From CAZDEK01 sp964504625 (lineage in GTDB: Bacteria; Patescibacteriota; Saccharimonadia; CAILAD01; GCA-016700035), in NCBI GenBank assembly GCA_964504625.1, contig CAZDEK010000001.1, positions 1 to 29,825 on the forward strand: DNA of 29,825 nucleotides, given 5' to 3'. Positions 1-7,433 of the stretch are shown in pieces. Made by a program: the position numbers and the translations under genes. The notes below the pieces were generated by a model. The model worked only from the letters and a program-made list of their open reading frames with translations. It searched no databases and was not told the origin of the DNA. The first letter of the stretch is position 1. Each line of letters opens with the position of its first letter.

Positions 1-30
1 TATGAATTGGTACCTGTCGGCCCTGCTTAA
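1..30 (+). other. possible 3' end of an upstream gene
   Basis: The first 30 bases are open in frame 1 (YELVPVGPA, then TAA at 28-30). Frame 2 is also open, up to a TAG at 32-34. Either could be the C-terminus of a gene lying left of the window. Nothing identifies the product, and the pilin operon that follows has its own promoter-like sequence. Confidence 0.25.
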
Positions 31-40
31 GTAGGCACCA

Positions 41-70
41 TTCTCATCGAGAAAACATAAGTGGTATACT
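41..70 (+). promoter_or_regulatory. promoter of pilin operon (leaderless)
   Basis: An extended -10, TGG-TATACT, has its hexamer at 65-70. TTCTCA (41-46) lies 18 bp upstream as a weak -35. Only 7 nt separate the hexamer from the ATG at 78, so transcription should begin at or next to the start codon. No Shine-Dalgarno is present. Confidence 0.6.
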
Positions 71-77
71 ACTGGTA

Positions 78-1112
78 ATGCGTAGTAAGATTCAGAGTTG
101 CCTTCGGCATCGTCAAGCAATGTCGCTTGTAGAGCTGCTGATCGTGCTGGGTATATCGACCATGCTCATTGCTTCTTCGATGGCTTGGTTTAGTTCGCAG
201 AAAAACTCCGATTTTTATGACCAGATGCGACAGGTTGAATCGCAGATTCGTAAAATACAAAGCGATGCTGCAACTAATATCGTACCGGGATATGACGCAG
301 GTAGCGCGGCATGCAACACTTATCCTCGTGCTAACACCTGTGTCTTGCAGACCGATGAGCAGGTATTTGGAAGTGCGATTGCAGTCCAGAAAATTGCAGG
401 CAGCCTGAATGACACTATTAAGATCTACTACTTAAAGTCTACTGCACCTAATGCCACTACAAAGCGCTCTGAGTCAATCACACCTTTTGGTCCCGGCTCT
501 AATCCTGTAGCTATTACGCGCTATAGTGACTCAATCCGGTTACCGAATAATGTGAGATATTATGGTTACCGGGTATATCTACCAACGCCTCAAGTGGATG
601 GTAGCTATAAATGTCTTGTGAATACCACTGATACTACTTGGGATGCTGGCAAGGTGAGCTGGGATAATCTTGCTGCAAACAGCAGGTTCAGAGAGGTATC
701 CACATCATCGCCTACGGCTGCATTGAGCTATTCGGCAATGGTTTTGCGCAGGCAGCCCAATTCATACTACACATTCTGGGATTCTTCGTCTGCGGCGACA
801 ATTTATGATGTAAATAGCATCGACCCACCATTTAAGCAGCCGCTCACGCCACCCACTGTCGACCCACGCATGACGCCAGCCGATACCCTCACTTCAGTAG
901 CGAAGGGGAGTGTAAATGGCGGTTATTATGCGGAATATGATAAGAGCTACATTCCTCCTTCTGCCGCCACCCAGCAAGCGCCACTTAAATCGCAGCCCTG
1001 TGCAGTTGTTTGGCGATTTGGAACGGTTGATCAGATTGGCGGTAAGCCTCGACTCTCAGCTGAGCTTGTATTCGATATTCAGGGTGCTTCAATGAGGCTC
1101 AAGACGCGATGA
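78..1112 (+). CDS. type IV pilin-like protein (minor pilin), large
   Basis: This is a secreted, membrane-anchored pseudopilin and the first gene of a four-gene pilin operon. Residues 1-14 are a short basic leader. The prepilin peptidase site reads RQA/MSLVE, with Glu19 at position +5 of the mature protein; Ala rather than Gly is at -1, which is less common but tolerated. Residues 15-37 form the hydrophobic N-terminal helix that anchors subunits and packs in the filament. At 344 aa it is about twice the usual pilin length, so the C-terminal part is a big surface-exposed domain. It is rich in Ser/Thr/Tyr/Pro and has four Cys that may form disulphides. The next gene overlaps by 4 nt (ATGA). The start is fixed by the -10 hexamer 7 nt upstream. 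The class (pilin-like) is firm; the exact role (initiator complex, tip or adhesin) is inferred. Confidence 0.85.
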   Translation: MRSKIQSCLRHRQAMSLVELLIVLGISTMLIASSMAWFSSQKNSDFYDQMRQVESQIRKIQSDAATNIVPGYDAGSAACNTYPRANTCVLQTDEQVFGSAIAVQKIAGSLNDTIKIYYLKSTAPNATTKRSESITPFGPGSNPVAITRYSDSIRLPNNVRYYGYRVYLPTPQVDGSYKCLVNTTDTTWDAGKVSWDNLAANSRFREVSTSSPTAALSYSAMVLRRQPNSYYTFWDSSSAATIYDVNSIDPPFKQPLTPPTVDPRMTPADTLTSVAKGSVNGGYYAEYDKSYIPPSAATQQAPLKSQPCAVVWRFGTVDQIGGKPRLSAELVFDIQGASMRLKTR

Positions 1113-1693
1113 GCCGTGATAAGACACAACGGACTGGCTTAACGCTCATAGAAATTATATTTTCTATAGCTATACTCGGAACGGTAATTACACTTGCGTA
1201 TGCATCAGCTCTAGCGGCATGGCGTAGCGCACAAGCAGCCAACCAGCGCACTCAGGCGCAATATCTTCTGCAGAAAGCTGTCGAACAGGTGAAAGGTTAT
1301 CGTGATTCCTCCTCATTTGTGTGGAGTAACTTCCTGGGGAACGCGAATATAAAAGATGGATTCTATGTAGATCTAGACACGACAACGGGGGCTTTTACGG
1401 TCGACTATAGCGTCAGTGATGCTGACCCTCCTTCCACGGCAAAGGTACTGCAGGCGGCTGGTCAAAAGATCGGTCAATCCGATCCAACACAGTACTATCT
1501 AGTTATTAAGCCGGTTGATGAATGGCGATACGACTCCGCCACAAATACTACTACGCAAGGAAGTTTTAGCGAACTTCAGCCGGATAATATTGCGGCATAT
1601 AGTGTGGTTGCTACTGTCACATATAAGGATGCAGCTACTGGCGTGATGGATAATGCCCAGGTCACTACTATTATTTCGAGGCGATCAGAATGA
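1109..1693 (+). CDS. type IV minor pilin, PilV/GspI-like
   Basis: A 194-aa prepilin. The leader MSRDKTQRTG ends in the canonical Gly10 before the cleavage point. The mature end starts LTLIE, giving Glu at +5, and is followed by a hydrophobic helix to about residue 33 and an amphipathic stretch (QAANQRTQAQYLLQKAVEQV) typical of the pilin alpha-1 helix. Size and position between a large pilin and a PilW-like gene fit the PilV/GspI slot of the minor-pilin complex that primes pilus assembly. The ATG overlaps the previous stop by 4 nt and the gene overlaps the next one by 4 nt, so all are probably translationally coupled. The family-level call (prepilin) is strong; the PilV/GspI label rests on order and pattern only. 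Confidence 0.82.
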   Translation: MSRDKTQRTGLTLIEIIFSIAILGTVITLAYASALAAWRSAQAANQRTQAQYLLQKAVEQVKGYRDSSSFVWSNFLGNANIKDGFYVDLDTTTGAFTVDYSVSDADPPSTAKVLQAAGQKIGQSDPTQYYLVIKPVDEWRYDSATNTTTQGSFSELQPDNIAAYSVVATVTYKDAATGVMDNAQVTTIISRRSE

Positions 1694-2382
1694 AAAGGCT
1701 TAAACCTCAGCCGAACGGCTATACGCTATTAGAACTTACGTTTGCAATTGGATTATTGACTTTTATCACAATGACCTCTGTCGCTGCCTTTGTGGGTATC
1801 CTTGGATTGTACAATAAGGCGCAAAGCCTCGTGCGTACGCAGCAGGAGACCCGCAATGCCATTGACCAGCTAACTCGAGATCTCCGCCAGACATACACTG
1901 TGATATATAGGGCCTCAAGTGTTGATTATCAAGCAGCTATGGGGGGCGCACCTCTTCGTGGGCCAATTAGTAATATGAAAGACTTTTTTTGCTTAACGAG
2001 CGAAGATACATCTTTTCAGGTTGGTTATGCTTTGTTATGGCGTCAGAGCACGGGTAATTTTCATCTCGTCCGCAGTGCATCCTGTCAAGATTTTACAAAT
2101 GTTGAGCAAACCGTGAGCCTTGATGTCTGGAGTGATAAAGGATCTGGCAATCCTGTACCGGTCGATGGAGGGGTAAGTGAAAGTAGCGCCGCTACCCCGG
2201 CTGCGTTGCCAATGGATCGTCGTCCGCTCGTGATATCGCAGATTACGAACACTGATCCAAAGGTCTGGTATGTCAGGGTCTCAACTTATAGAGGCGGTGG
2301 GCTACCAGGTACAACTACCTTTGATCTCGATCGGTTTGGAGCTCAGACAACATTGGAATCGGTCATCACAACAAGGCAGTAA
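1690..2382 (+). CDS. type IV minor pilin, PilW/GspJ-like
   Basis: A 230-aa prepilin. The leader MKRLKPQPNG is followed by YTLLE (cleavage after Gly10, Glu at +5), then a hydrophobic helix rich in Ile/Leu/Phe/Thr to about residue 38. The helix continues as an amphipathic segment with QQETRNAIDQLTRDLRQ. That segment strongly resembles PilW/GspJ proteins, whose N-terminal helix commonly carries an R-x-A-x-x-x-L-x-R-D-L pattern. The C-terminal globular part has two Cys (near 98 and 131) that could pair. It overlaps the upstream gene by 4 nt and is followed after 31 nt by a PilX-like gene, giving the V-W-X order of minor-pilin operons. It would act at the membrane and pilus tip. The subfamily is inferred; prepilin nature is clear. 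Confidence 0.82.
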   Translation: MKRLKPQPNGYTLLELTFAIGLLTFITMTSVAAFVGILGLYNKAQSLVRTQQETRNAIDQLTRDLRQTYTVIYRASSVDYQAAMGGAPLRGPISNMKDFFCLTSEDTSFQVGYALLWRQSTGNFHLVRSASCQDFTNVEQTVSLDVWSDKGSGNPVPVDGGVSESSAATPAALPMDRRPLVISQITNTDPKVWYVRVSTYRGGGLPGTTTFDLDRFGAQTTLESVITTRQ

Positions 2383-2413
2383 CGGCTTGCAATGAAACAG
2401 GAAAAACAGTAGG

Positions 2414-3778
2414 ATGAAACTAGTTATGGTTAGGAAGGTGAGCAGCCTATTGCATAGGCGTCGACAGGGTTCGGCGGCCTTGCTGACTACAGTCGCGATT
2501 TCGGCAATTCTTGTCGTGCTCTTCGTAGGCATTACTACCATTGCTACTCGTGAGATTAGTCAATCTATTAGCTCCGATAATGCCAATCGAGCCTTGTATG
2601 GTGCAGAAGCTGGTGTCGAGGATGCTGTGAGGACACTCGCTAAGAATCCTGGCTACCGACAAAATACTTGCAACGAAGATCGAGATAACACTTCAAATAG
2701 TGGAAAAGAAGTAAAGGTCACTTCTGCGACAGGAGGGCCAGATGTCGCCTGGACCTGTAGAACCGTTACGACTGTTACCGCTGAGCTGACAGGCCGTCTC
2801 CAGAAAGATGAATCACTACAACTTAACTTAGCCTTAGGGCGCTCTGGGACAGCCGATACGGATCCCTTCGTGCGCGCCAATTATATGACCATCGAATGGA
2901 ATGACCCCAAGGTGGACGCATCTCAGGCATGGCAGTCAGCTGCTACTAGCTTTCTACCGCCATATACCGGCTCGACTCCAAGCACCTGGAACTCAAGGGC
3001 AGCAGCCATGGAGATCTCTTCAACCTGGATGGAAGCGGCGAATGCTGGGCCCGGCAAAAGTAAAATTACTAATGCTTGGCTAAACAGAAGCCTTGGAGTT
3101 TTCCCGGTTCGCACAGTTCTCGCTTCACCGAACTGTATTGGGGCGACTGCCGACTCTTGTAATTACAGTGATTTTTCGCCTTGGAATCAATTGGGCTTTC
3201 CGGCTGCACCATTAGAAAGCATCGGTGGCGTGGACTTGAGTAGTGGGGTTACTTCAAAATGCAATGTTAACCCTTCTGCAGAGTATAATTGCGTTCTCCC
3301 ATATAATTACACTGGTGGCATTCCAACGACCTCAAATGCTTATCCTCTCGCCAAGTTAACAAAAACGGTGATTAACAACGGCAATACGACGGTGGTGCTT
3401 GATGACTCAGCGGTTTATGACGCTACTAACATGGTGCTGCGCATTAAGCCTCGTTATAATGCTGCTAGCTATCGTATCCGCTTCTTTCGCTGGGATGGTT
3501 CGAGCATGACACCTGTCTACTTGCCTGATGGTTATGCGACGATTGATGTGACTGCTCGATCCGGTAATTACTTCCGTCGCGTAGTAGCCAAGAAGCAGAT
3601 CACACCTGGTGCTTATGATGGTGTCTTTGATAATGCTATGTTCTCTGGTAAGAACATCTGTAAGACGATGTCGGTCTATCGTGACTTCAGGGGTGCTCCA
3701 GATTATGTGCAGAGCGGATCCTCTCGAGTCCAGAATCCATCTGCTGGCCGCAACAATGGCTGCGATGTGGATGATTAA
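2414..3778 (+). CDS. PilX-like minor pilin with large Cys-rich C-terminal domain
   Basis: This is the last gene of the pilin operon, 454 aa. A basic N-terminus ends RRRQG, then SAALLTTVAISAILVVLF begins a hydrophobic helix. Further on, ANRALYGAEAGVEDAVRTLAKN matches the A-x-x-A-x-x-A-E-A-G-x-E segment of PilX-type proteins. As in PilX there is no Glu at +5. Ordinary PilX proteins are under about 200 aa; here roughly 370 further residues form an extracellular region with eight Cys, many Asn/Ser/Thr and aromatic residues, suggesting a disulphide-bonded adhesin-like tip domain. The ATG at 2414 lies next to a weak GTAGG; a second ATG at 2426 is an alternative start. A strong terminator follows directly. 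The N-terminal class is well supported; the tip-adhesin role is inferred. Confidence 0.75.
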   Translation: MKLVMVRKVSSLLHRRRQGSAALLTTVAISAILVVLFVGITTIATREISQSISSDNANRALYGAEAGVEDAVRTLAKNPGYRQNTCNEDRDNTSNSGKEVKVTSATGGPDVAWTCRTVTTVTAELTGRLQKDESLQLNLALGRSGTADTDPFVRANYMTIEWNDPKVDASQAWQSAATSFLPPYTGSTPSTWNSRAAAMEISSTWMEAANAGPGKSKITNAWLNRSLGVFPVRTVLASPNCIGATADSCNYSDFSPWNQLGFPAAPLESIGGVDLSSGVTSKCNVNPSAEYNCVLPYNYTGGIPTTSNAYPLAKLTKTVINNGNTTVVLDDSAVYDATNMVLRIKPRYNAASYRIRFFRWDGSSMTPVYLPDGYATIDVTARSGNYFRRVVAKKQITPGAYDGVFDNAMFSGKNICKTMSVYRDFRGAPDYVQSGSSRVQNPSAGRNNGCDVDD

Positions 3779-3792
3779 GAAATACCTTTAAT

Positions 3793-3828
3793 AATCAATA
3801 AGCGCCCCGTGAGGGGCGCTTATTGATT
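3793..3828. terminator. bidirectional intrinsic terminator, 16-bp stem
   Basis: A perfect inverted repeat: arms 3793-3808 and 3813-3828 with a GTGA tetraloop and a GC-rich core (GCGCCCC/GGGGCGC). It separates the convergent pilin operon and the recombinase gene, whose stop codon (3820-3822) lies inside the right arm. Flanking A/T-rich ends serve both strands. Confidence 0.85.
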
Positions 3829-4731
3829 GCCAGAGTGAAATTTTTTATGAACTTCGCGTAGCTTAGGACTGGTGAGGTGGGTGTAGACCTGGGTGGTGGC
3901 GACATTGGCATGCCCGAGCATCTCTTGGACGCTGCGCAAATCGGCGCCATGGCTCAACAGATCAGTTGCGAAGGAGTGTCGTAGGGTATGAGGCGTAACA
4001 TGCTTGGTGATACCTGCCTTGATGCGTGCCTTTTCGATAATGCGCTGCACGCTGCGAGTAGTGAGACGGCCGGCCTCAGCGTCTCTATCGCCGGCTTTTG
4101 CACCTGCCACATGTATAAAGAGGGGGTCAGCCTTGTCGGTACGCAGGGCTAAATAGCGATTAATGGCAGATGCAGCGGCTTCACTGAGGAAAACTGGCCG
4201 ATCCTTCTGGCCTTTACCGCGGATGGTAAATTCACCACGGCTTGTGTTGATGTCTTCTCGGTTGAGCCCTACGAGCTCGGACACCCGTAAGCCTGATGAG
4301 AAGAGCATCAGGATGATGGCGCGATCACGTTGACCGGCCAGGGTATCGTCTGAGGCAGCTTCGACGAGTCGAGCTACTTCCTCGGCTTCGAGGAAGGCTA
4401 CTTGTGGGCGCTTTGTGGAGGCTAGCTCGATTCGCTCTGGTGGTAATGATTCGATGTTGCGGCGCGCCAGATACTTGAGAAATGATCGCATTGCGATCAG
4501 ATGGTAGTTGATAGTCGTGAGGCTGACAGTCCGACCATCGTCAGTCGTCAAGCGATTGAGCCACTTGCGCCAGCCAGCGATGGTTTTATCCGTAATTTTG
4601 CCAACCTGTATATCTCCCGCATACTCATAGAAACGATTAAGGTAATGGCTATAGTTTTCGATTGTTTTCAGGCTGCGGCCGCGCTCTAATTCGAGTGAAT
4701 CAAGAAACTCAGCTAGGTAATCACTAAACAT
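3820..4731 (-). CDS. tyrosine site-specific recombinase, XerC/XerD type
   Basis: A 303-aa protein with all catalytic residues of the tyrosine recombinase family: Arg149 (SSGLRVSEL), the beta-hairpin Lys (GKGQKDR, 173/176), His248 and Arg251 (HTLRHSF), His274 (LGHANV) and nucleophile Tyr283 (VYTHL). Residues 1-90 are the SAM-like core-binding domain (FLDSLELERGRSLKTIENY). Length and pattern match XerC/XerD, which resolve chromosome dimers at dif; an integrase role is less likely since no phage or transposon genes are nearby. The frame is open further upstream, but ATG 4731 is preferred because the Xer family begins here and a TATGCT -10 ends 6 nt before it (leaderless). It shares a divergent promoter region with the O-antigen-ligase-like gene. 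XerC and XerD cannot be told apart from one gene. Confidence 0.9.
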   Translation of the reverse strand: MFSDYLAEFLDSLELERGRSLKTIENYSHYLNRFYEYAGDIQVGKITDKTIAGWRKWLNRLTTDDGRTVSLTTINYHLIAMRSFLKYLARRNIESLPPERIELASTKRPQVAFLEAEEVARLVEAASDDTLAGQRDRAIILMLFSSGLRVSELVGLNREDINTSRGEFTIRGKGQKDRPVFLSEAAASAINRYLALRTDKADPLFIHVAGAKAGDRDAEAGRLTTRSVQRIIEKARIKAGITKHVTPHTLRHSFATDLLSHGADLRSVQEMLGHANVATTQVYTHLTSPKLREVHKKFHSGNQ

Positions 4732-4737
4732 ACTTTC

Positions 4738-4766
4738 AGCATAGGCTGTTTTCCGGGTATCGCCAA
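4738..4766 (-). promoter_or_regulatory. promoter of recombinase gene (leaderless)
   Basis: On the minus strand, TTGGCG (4761-4766) and TATGCT (4738-4743) are separated by 17 bp. The hexamer ends 6 nt before the ATG at 4731 and there is no Shine-Dalgarno. Confidence 0.5.
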
Positions 4767-4776
4767 GCGCTTGAGC

Positions 4777-4806
4777 TTGGTTTTCAGAATACGGGGCTGG
4801 TAGAAT
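4777..4806 (+). promoter_or_regulatory. promoter of O-antigen-ligase-like gene (leaderless)
   Basis: TTGGTT (4777-4782), an 18-bp spacer, and an extended -10 TGG-TAGAAT (hexamer 4801-4806). An ATG at 4805 lies inside the hexamer and cannot be used on this transcript; the next in-frame ATG, 4814, is 7 nt downstream. It is divergent from the recombinase promoter. Confidence 0.55.
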
Positions 4807-4813
4807 GGGGTCG

Positions 4814-6760
4814 ATGCAAACCAAGCCACAGAGCAGTCGCATTGTCTTGGCTCGCCATCTCGCATGGCCTGTAATACTTCTTGCTTTACTTACGATTCCT
4901 TGGCTAGCTGGCGGAAGGGGCTCCTATGCATTGCTCATCAATTTATTGCTGACTTTCCTCTTGGTGAGTGGATGGTATTTATCCTCTCGGAAACATCCTG
5001 CCTATATTTCATTTAGGCCGTACCTAGTTGTCATCCCACTAGCATCCTTGTTACTGCTAACAGGGGTAAGTACCATCTGGTCGGTGAGCCGCTATGCAAC
5101 TCTTGGAGCTTTCTCTATTGCGCTTGCTTGTTTGGCGGTTTTTGCGGTGTCGCGCGACCTCTTTAAAGAAGCGGAAGTCCGTGAAATCTTTTTGCGCATT
5201 TTTATCTTAATAGGATTTCTAGTAGCTATTATTGGGCTAGGTATGTTCGTATTGGGCGATTATGAACGGGCTACATCTTTGTTTTACTGGCCAAATCCAT
5301 TTGCTACCTATTTACTCGCCCTGTTAGCTATCTCATTCCAGAATCCTCCATTAGAGAAATGGCGGATTTCATGGGTTTCAGCTTGGTGGTATGTGCGGAA
5401 TATAATCTTTGCGGTTAGCCTCTATCTGACATTCTCTCGAGCAGCGTGGCTGATCCTACTCTTGATTATTGGGTTACTCATCTGGCGAGCAAACCAAAGA
5501 TGGCGGTTTGTAAGGCAACTGTTTATTATATTGCTTATAGCCGCCCTAATAGGAGTGGGACTCAATGCGGTTCGTGTAAAGCGTAATAAGGTAAGCGTCC
5601 AGGTCACTTCACGGATCACCGAGTCGGCACAGTCGACAAGTGTTAAGGATCGTTTCAGCTTCTGGAGAGAGGGTGTCATGATGTTTGCCGCTCGACCTAC
5701 TGGCTGGGGAAGCGGTACCTTTGCTCAGACGCATACAGCATTTCAAGAGAAGGCAACAACAGCGACAAATAATCCACATAATAGCCTGGTACAAACCTTT
5801 GCAGAGCTGGGAATGTTAGGTGCCGCACTCTATCTCATTATGCTGTACGGCATTCTAAAGACTTTCTATGCGGGGGTTCAATCAAGTAAGTTACCGGTAA
5901 GCCAGTTCGGTTCCATGCTTGCTGTGCTCGCAATTGGCCTACATAGCTTATTTGACTTGATTTCGAATTATCCAGTCCTTTTGTTCTTGTTGATGATATT
6001 TTTAGCTATGGCACTTGGGGATATTAGGGACAATATGCGAACTCCTACGAGTCGCATACACATGATATGGTTCGTTTTTCCATTGTTGCTGATACTGGCC
6101 ATTTTTATAGCACGAACATATGCGGTTACTCAGAATGAAGTCAGGCAGGATATGATCAATGCTATTTCAAGCTTAGATCGCGAGGAAGCTACTCGCTTAT
6201 ACCATAGCTTGATAGAAAGACCAGCTTTGGATCCGGTGGTTCTTTCAACAAGTGCGATTTATGACACTGACACTTATGACATGACGAAGATTAAGAATCC
6301 GGGTACATTGCAGTCAGCCTTGCGCTCGGCGCAACGGGCAGTTCAGCAAGAGCCATATAATGCAGTGCACTACTATGCGCTTGCAAATGTACAGCAGCGA
6401 CTCGGTAAAGATACAGAGGCTTTGAAGAATTATCAGAAAGCAGTCGAGCTAGATCCGCATAATAATCCACAGTATCAAGTCAGTCTAGCACTTCTCTTGC
6501 AGCAACAAGGCTTCACGCGACAAGCCTTGAGTGTCTTAAGGCCAGTTGCTAACGAATACACTGAAGCGGTATTACTGAACCGGAGTTTTGCAAGCAATAT
6601 CCGAGCGCGTATCGCCATTGTCTACACGTTACTAGCCCGACTCGAAAATGAGTCGAAAAATGCTGACCAGGCTAGAAGAGATATTGAACGTGCACTCGAG
6701 CTCAATCCGCGCTATGTGCCAGCCCAGGATCTCCAAAAGCAATTACAGACGAATCAATAA
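4814..6760 (+). CDS. O-antigen ligase/polymerase-like membrane protein with C-terminal TPRs
   Basis: About 648 aa. Roughly twelve hydrophobic segments fill residues 1-430. A long periplasm-type loop carries WGSGTFAQTH and then NNPHNSLVQTFAELG; the H-N-x-x-L motif marks the Wzy_C/WaaL ligase family, which transfers or polymerises undecaprenyl-linked glycans on the outer face of the membrane. After the last membrane helix, about residues 490-648 are helical TPR-like repeats (for example ALKNYQKAVELDPHNNPQYQVSLALLLQQQG and ARRDIERALELNPRYVPAQDL). Such ligase-TPR fusions occur in Gram-positive and CPR genomes, which lack lipopolysaccharide, so the acceptor here would be wall glycan or glycoprotein (inference). 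The start was moved from 4805 to 4814 because the first ATG overlaps the -10. It fits with the GT2/WecA-like operon at 13244-16372. Confidence 0.82.
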   Translation: MQTKPQSSRIVLARHLAWPVILLALLTIPWLAGGRGSYALLINLLLTFLLVSGWYLSSRKHPAYISFRPYLVVIPLASLLLLTGVSTIWSVSRYATLGAFSIALACLAVFAVSRDLFKEAEVREIFLRIFILIGFLVAIIGLGMFVLGDYERATSLFYWPNPFATYLLALLAISFQNPPLEKWRISWVSAWWYVRNIIFAVSLYLTFSRAAWLILLLIIGLLIWRANQRWRFVRQLFIILLIAALIGVGLNAVRVKRNKVSVQVTSRITESAQSTSVKDRFSFWREGVMMFAARPTGWGSGTFAQTHTAFQEKATTATNNPHNSLVQTFAELGMLGAALYLIMLYGILKTFYAGVQSSKLPVSQFGSMLAVLAIGLHSLFDLISNYPVLLFLLMIFLAMALGDIRDNMRTPTSRIHMIWFVFPLLLILAIFIARTYAVTQNEVRQDMINAISSLDREEATRLYHSLIERPALDPVVLSTSAIYDTDTYDMTKIKNPGTLQSALRSAQRAVQQEPYNAVHYYALANVQQRLGKDTEALKNYQKAVELDPHNNPQYQVSLALLLQQQGFTRQALSVLRPVANEYTEAVLLNRSFASNIRARIAIVYTLLARLENESKNADQARRDIERALELNPRYVPAQDLQKQLQTNQ

Positions 6761-6764
6761 ACAC

Positions 6765-6795
6765 CTGTCACGCTGACTGCTCAAGCTGGTACAAT
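6765..6795 (+). promoter_or_regulatory. promoter of DedA operon
   Basis: Extended -10 TGG-TACAAT (hexamer 6790-6795), with CTGTCA (6765-6770) as a weak -35 at 19 bp. It is 11 nt from the ATG at 6807, giving a leader of only about 5 nt without a Shine-Dalgarno. Confidence 0.5.
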
Positions 6796-6806
6796 AGGGA
6801 AATCGT

Positions 6807-7433
6807 ATGAATCTGTCGGCTCGTTTTCTTGAATTTGCCATAGCGCTTGTAGACCGCATTGGGTATCTAGGCGTCAGCCTAATATTGATTGTGGATAATG
6901 CTGGTGTACCCATCCCTTCGGAGGCGGTACTAGCGCTCTCCGGAGCGGCAGCCAAGTCCGGCACGATGAACATTGGTGTGGCTCTACTGATAGGGGTTGT
7001 GGCTCAAAGCTTGGGTTCATGCTTGGCCTATGTGATTGGACGGGCAGGCGGCGTGCCATTGGTCAAAAAATACGGTAAATATTTGCTGATTTCTGCACAT
7101 GACTATGAGAAGACGCATCGGTGGTTTGAGAAAAATGGTGCTAAGGCTGTGTTCATTTCCCGCCTCACGCCGGTGGTCCGAACATTTATGGGCTTTGTGG
7201 CTGGAGCTGCAGAGATGTCATTTCCCAGCTTTGCCGTGCAGACAGTGCTTGGCTCGGCAGTGTGGACACTTTTTTGGGTGAGTTTCGGGTATATCGTTGG
7301 TGATACTTGGCGACAGTATTATGCTGTGCTGCATTATCTGGATTATATAGTGATAGTGGCGGTGATGTACTTCATCTATCGCTTTGTAAGCCGCAAGCTG
7401 GCGCGTCGTCGTGCTGAGAAGGAAGTGTCATGA
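6807..7433 (+). CDS. DedA family (VTT/SNARE-associated) membrane protein
   Basis: A 208-aa integral membrane protein. The DedA signature is clear: N-terminal GVPIPSEAVLALSGAAA, then GSCLAYVIGRAGG (the G-x-x-x-x-Y-x-x-G-R motif), FEKNGAKAVFISRLTPVVRTFMGFVAGAAEMSFPSF (the R-x-x-P-x-x-R-x-x-x-x-x-x-x-G motif), and a final hydrophobic pair near 145-195. DedA proteins act as flippases for undecaprenyl phosphate or phosphatidylethanolamine and support envelope integrity. Recycling of the lipid carrier would serve the glycan genes in this window (inference). It overlaps the M16 peptidase gene by 4 nt (ATGA). It is the first gene of a probable DedA-M16-ndk operon. Confidence 0.88.
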   Translation: MNLSARFLEFAIALVDRIGYLGVSLILIVDNAGVPIPSEAVLALSGAAAKSGTMNIGVALLIGVVAQSLGSCLAYVIGRAGGVPLVKKYGKYLLISAHDYEKTHRWFEKNGAKAVFISRLTPVVRTFMGFVAGAAEMSFPSFAVQTVLGSAVWTLFWVSFGYIVGDTWRQYYAVLHYLDYIVIVAVMYFIYRFVSRKLARRRAEKEVS

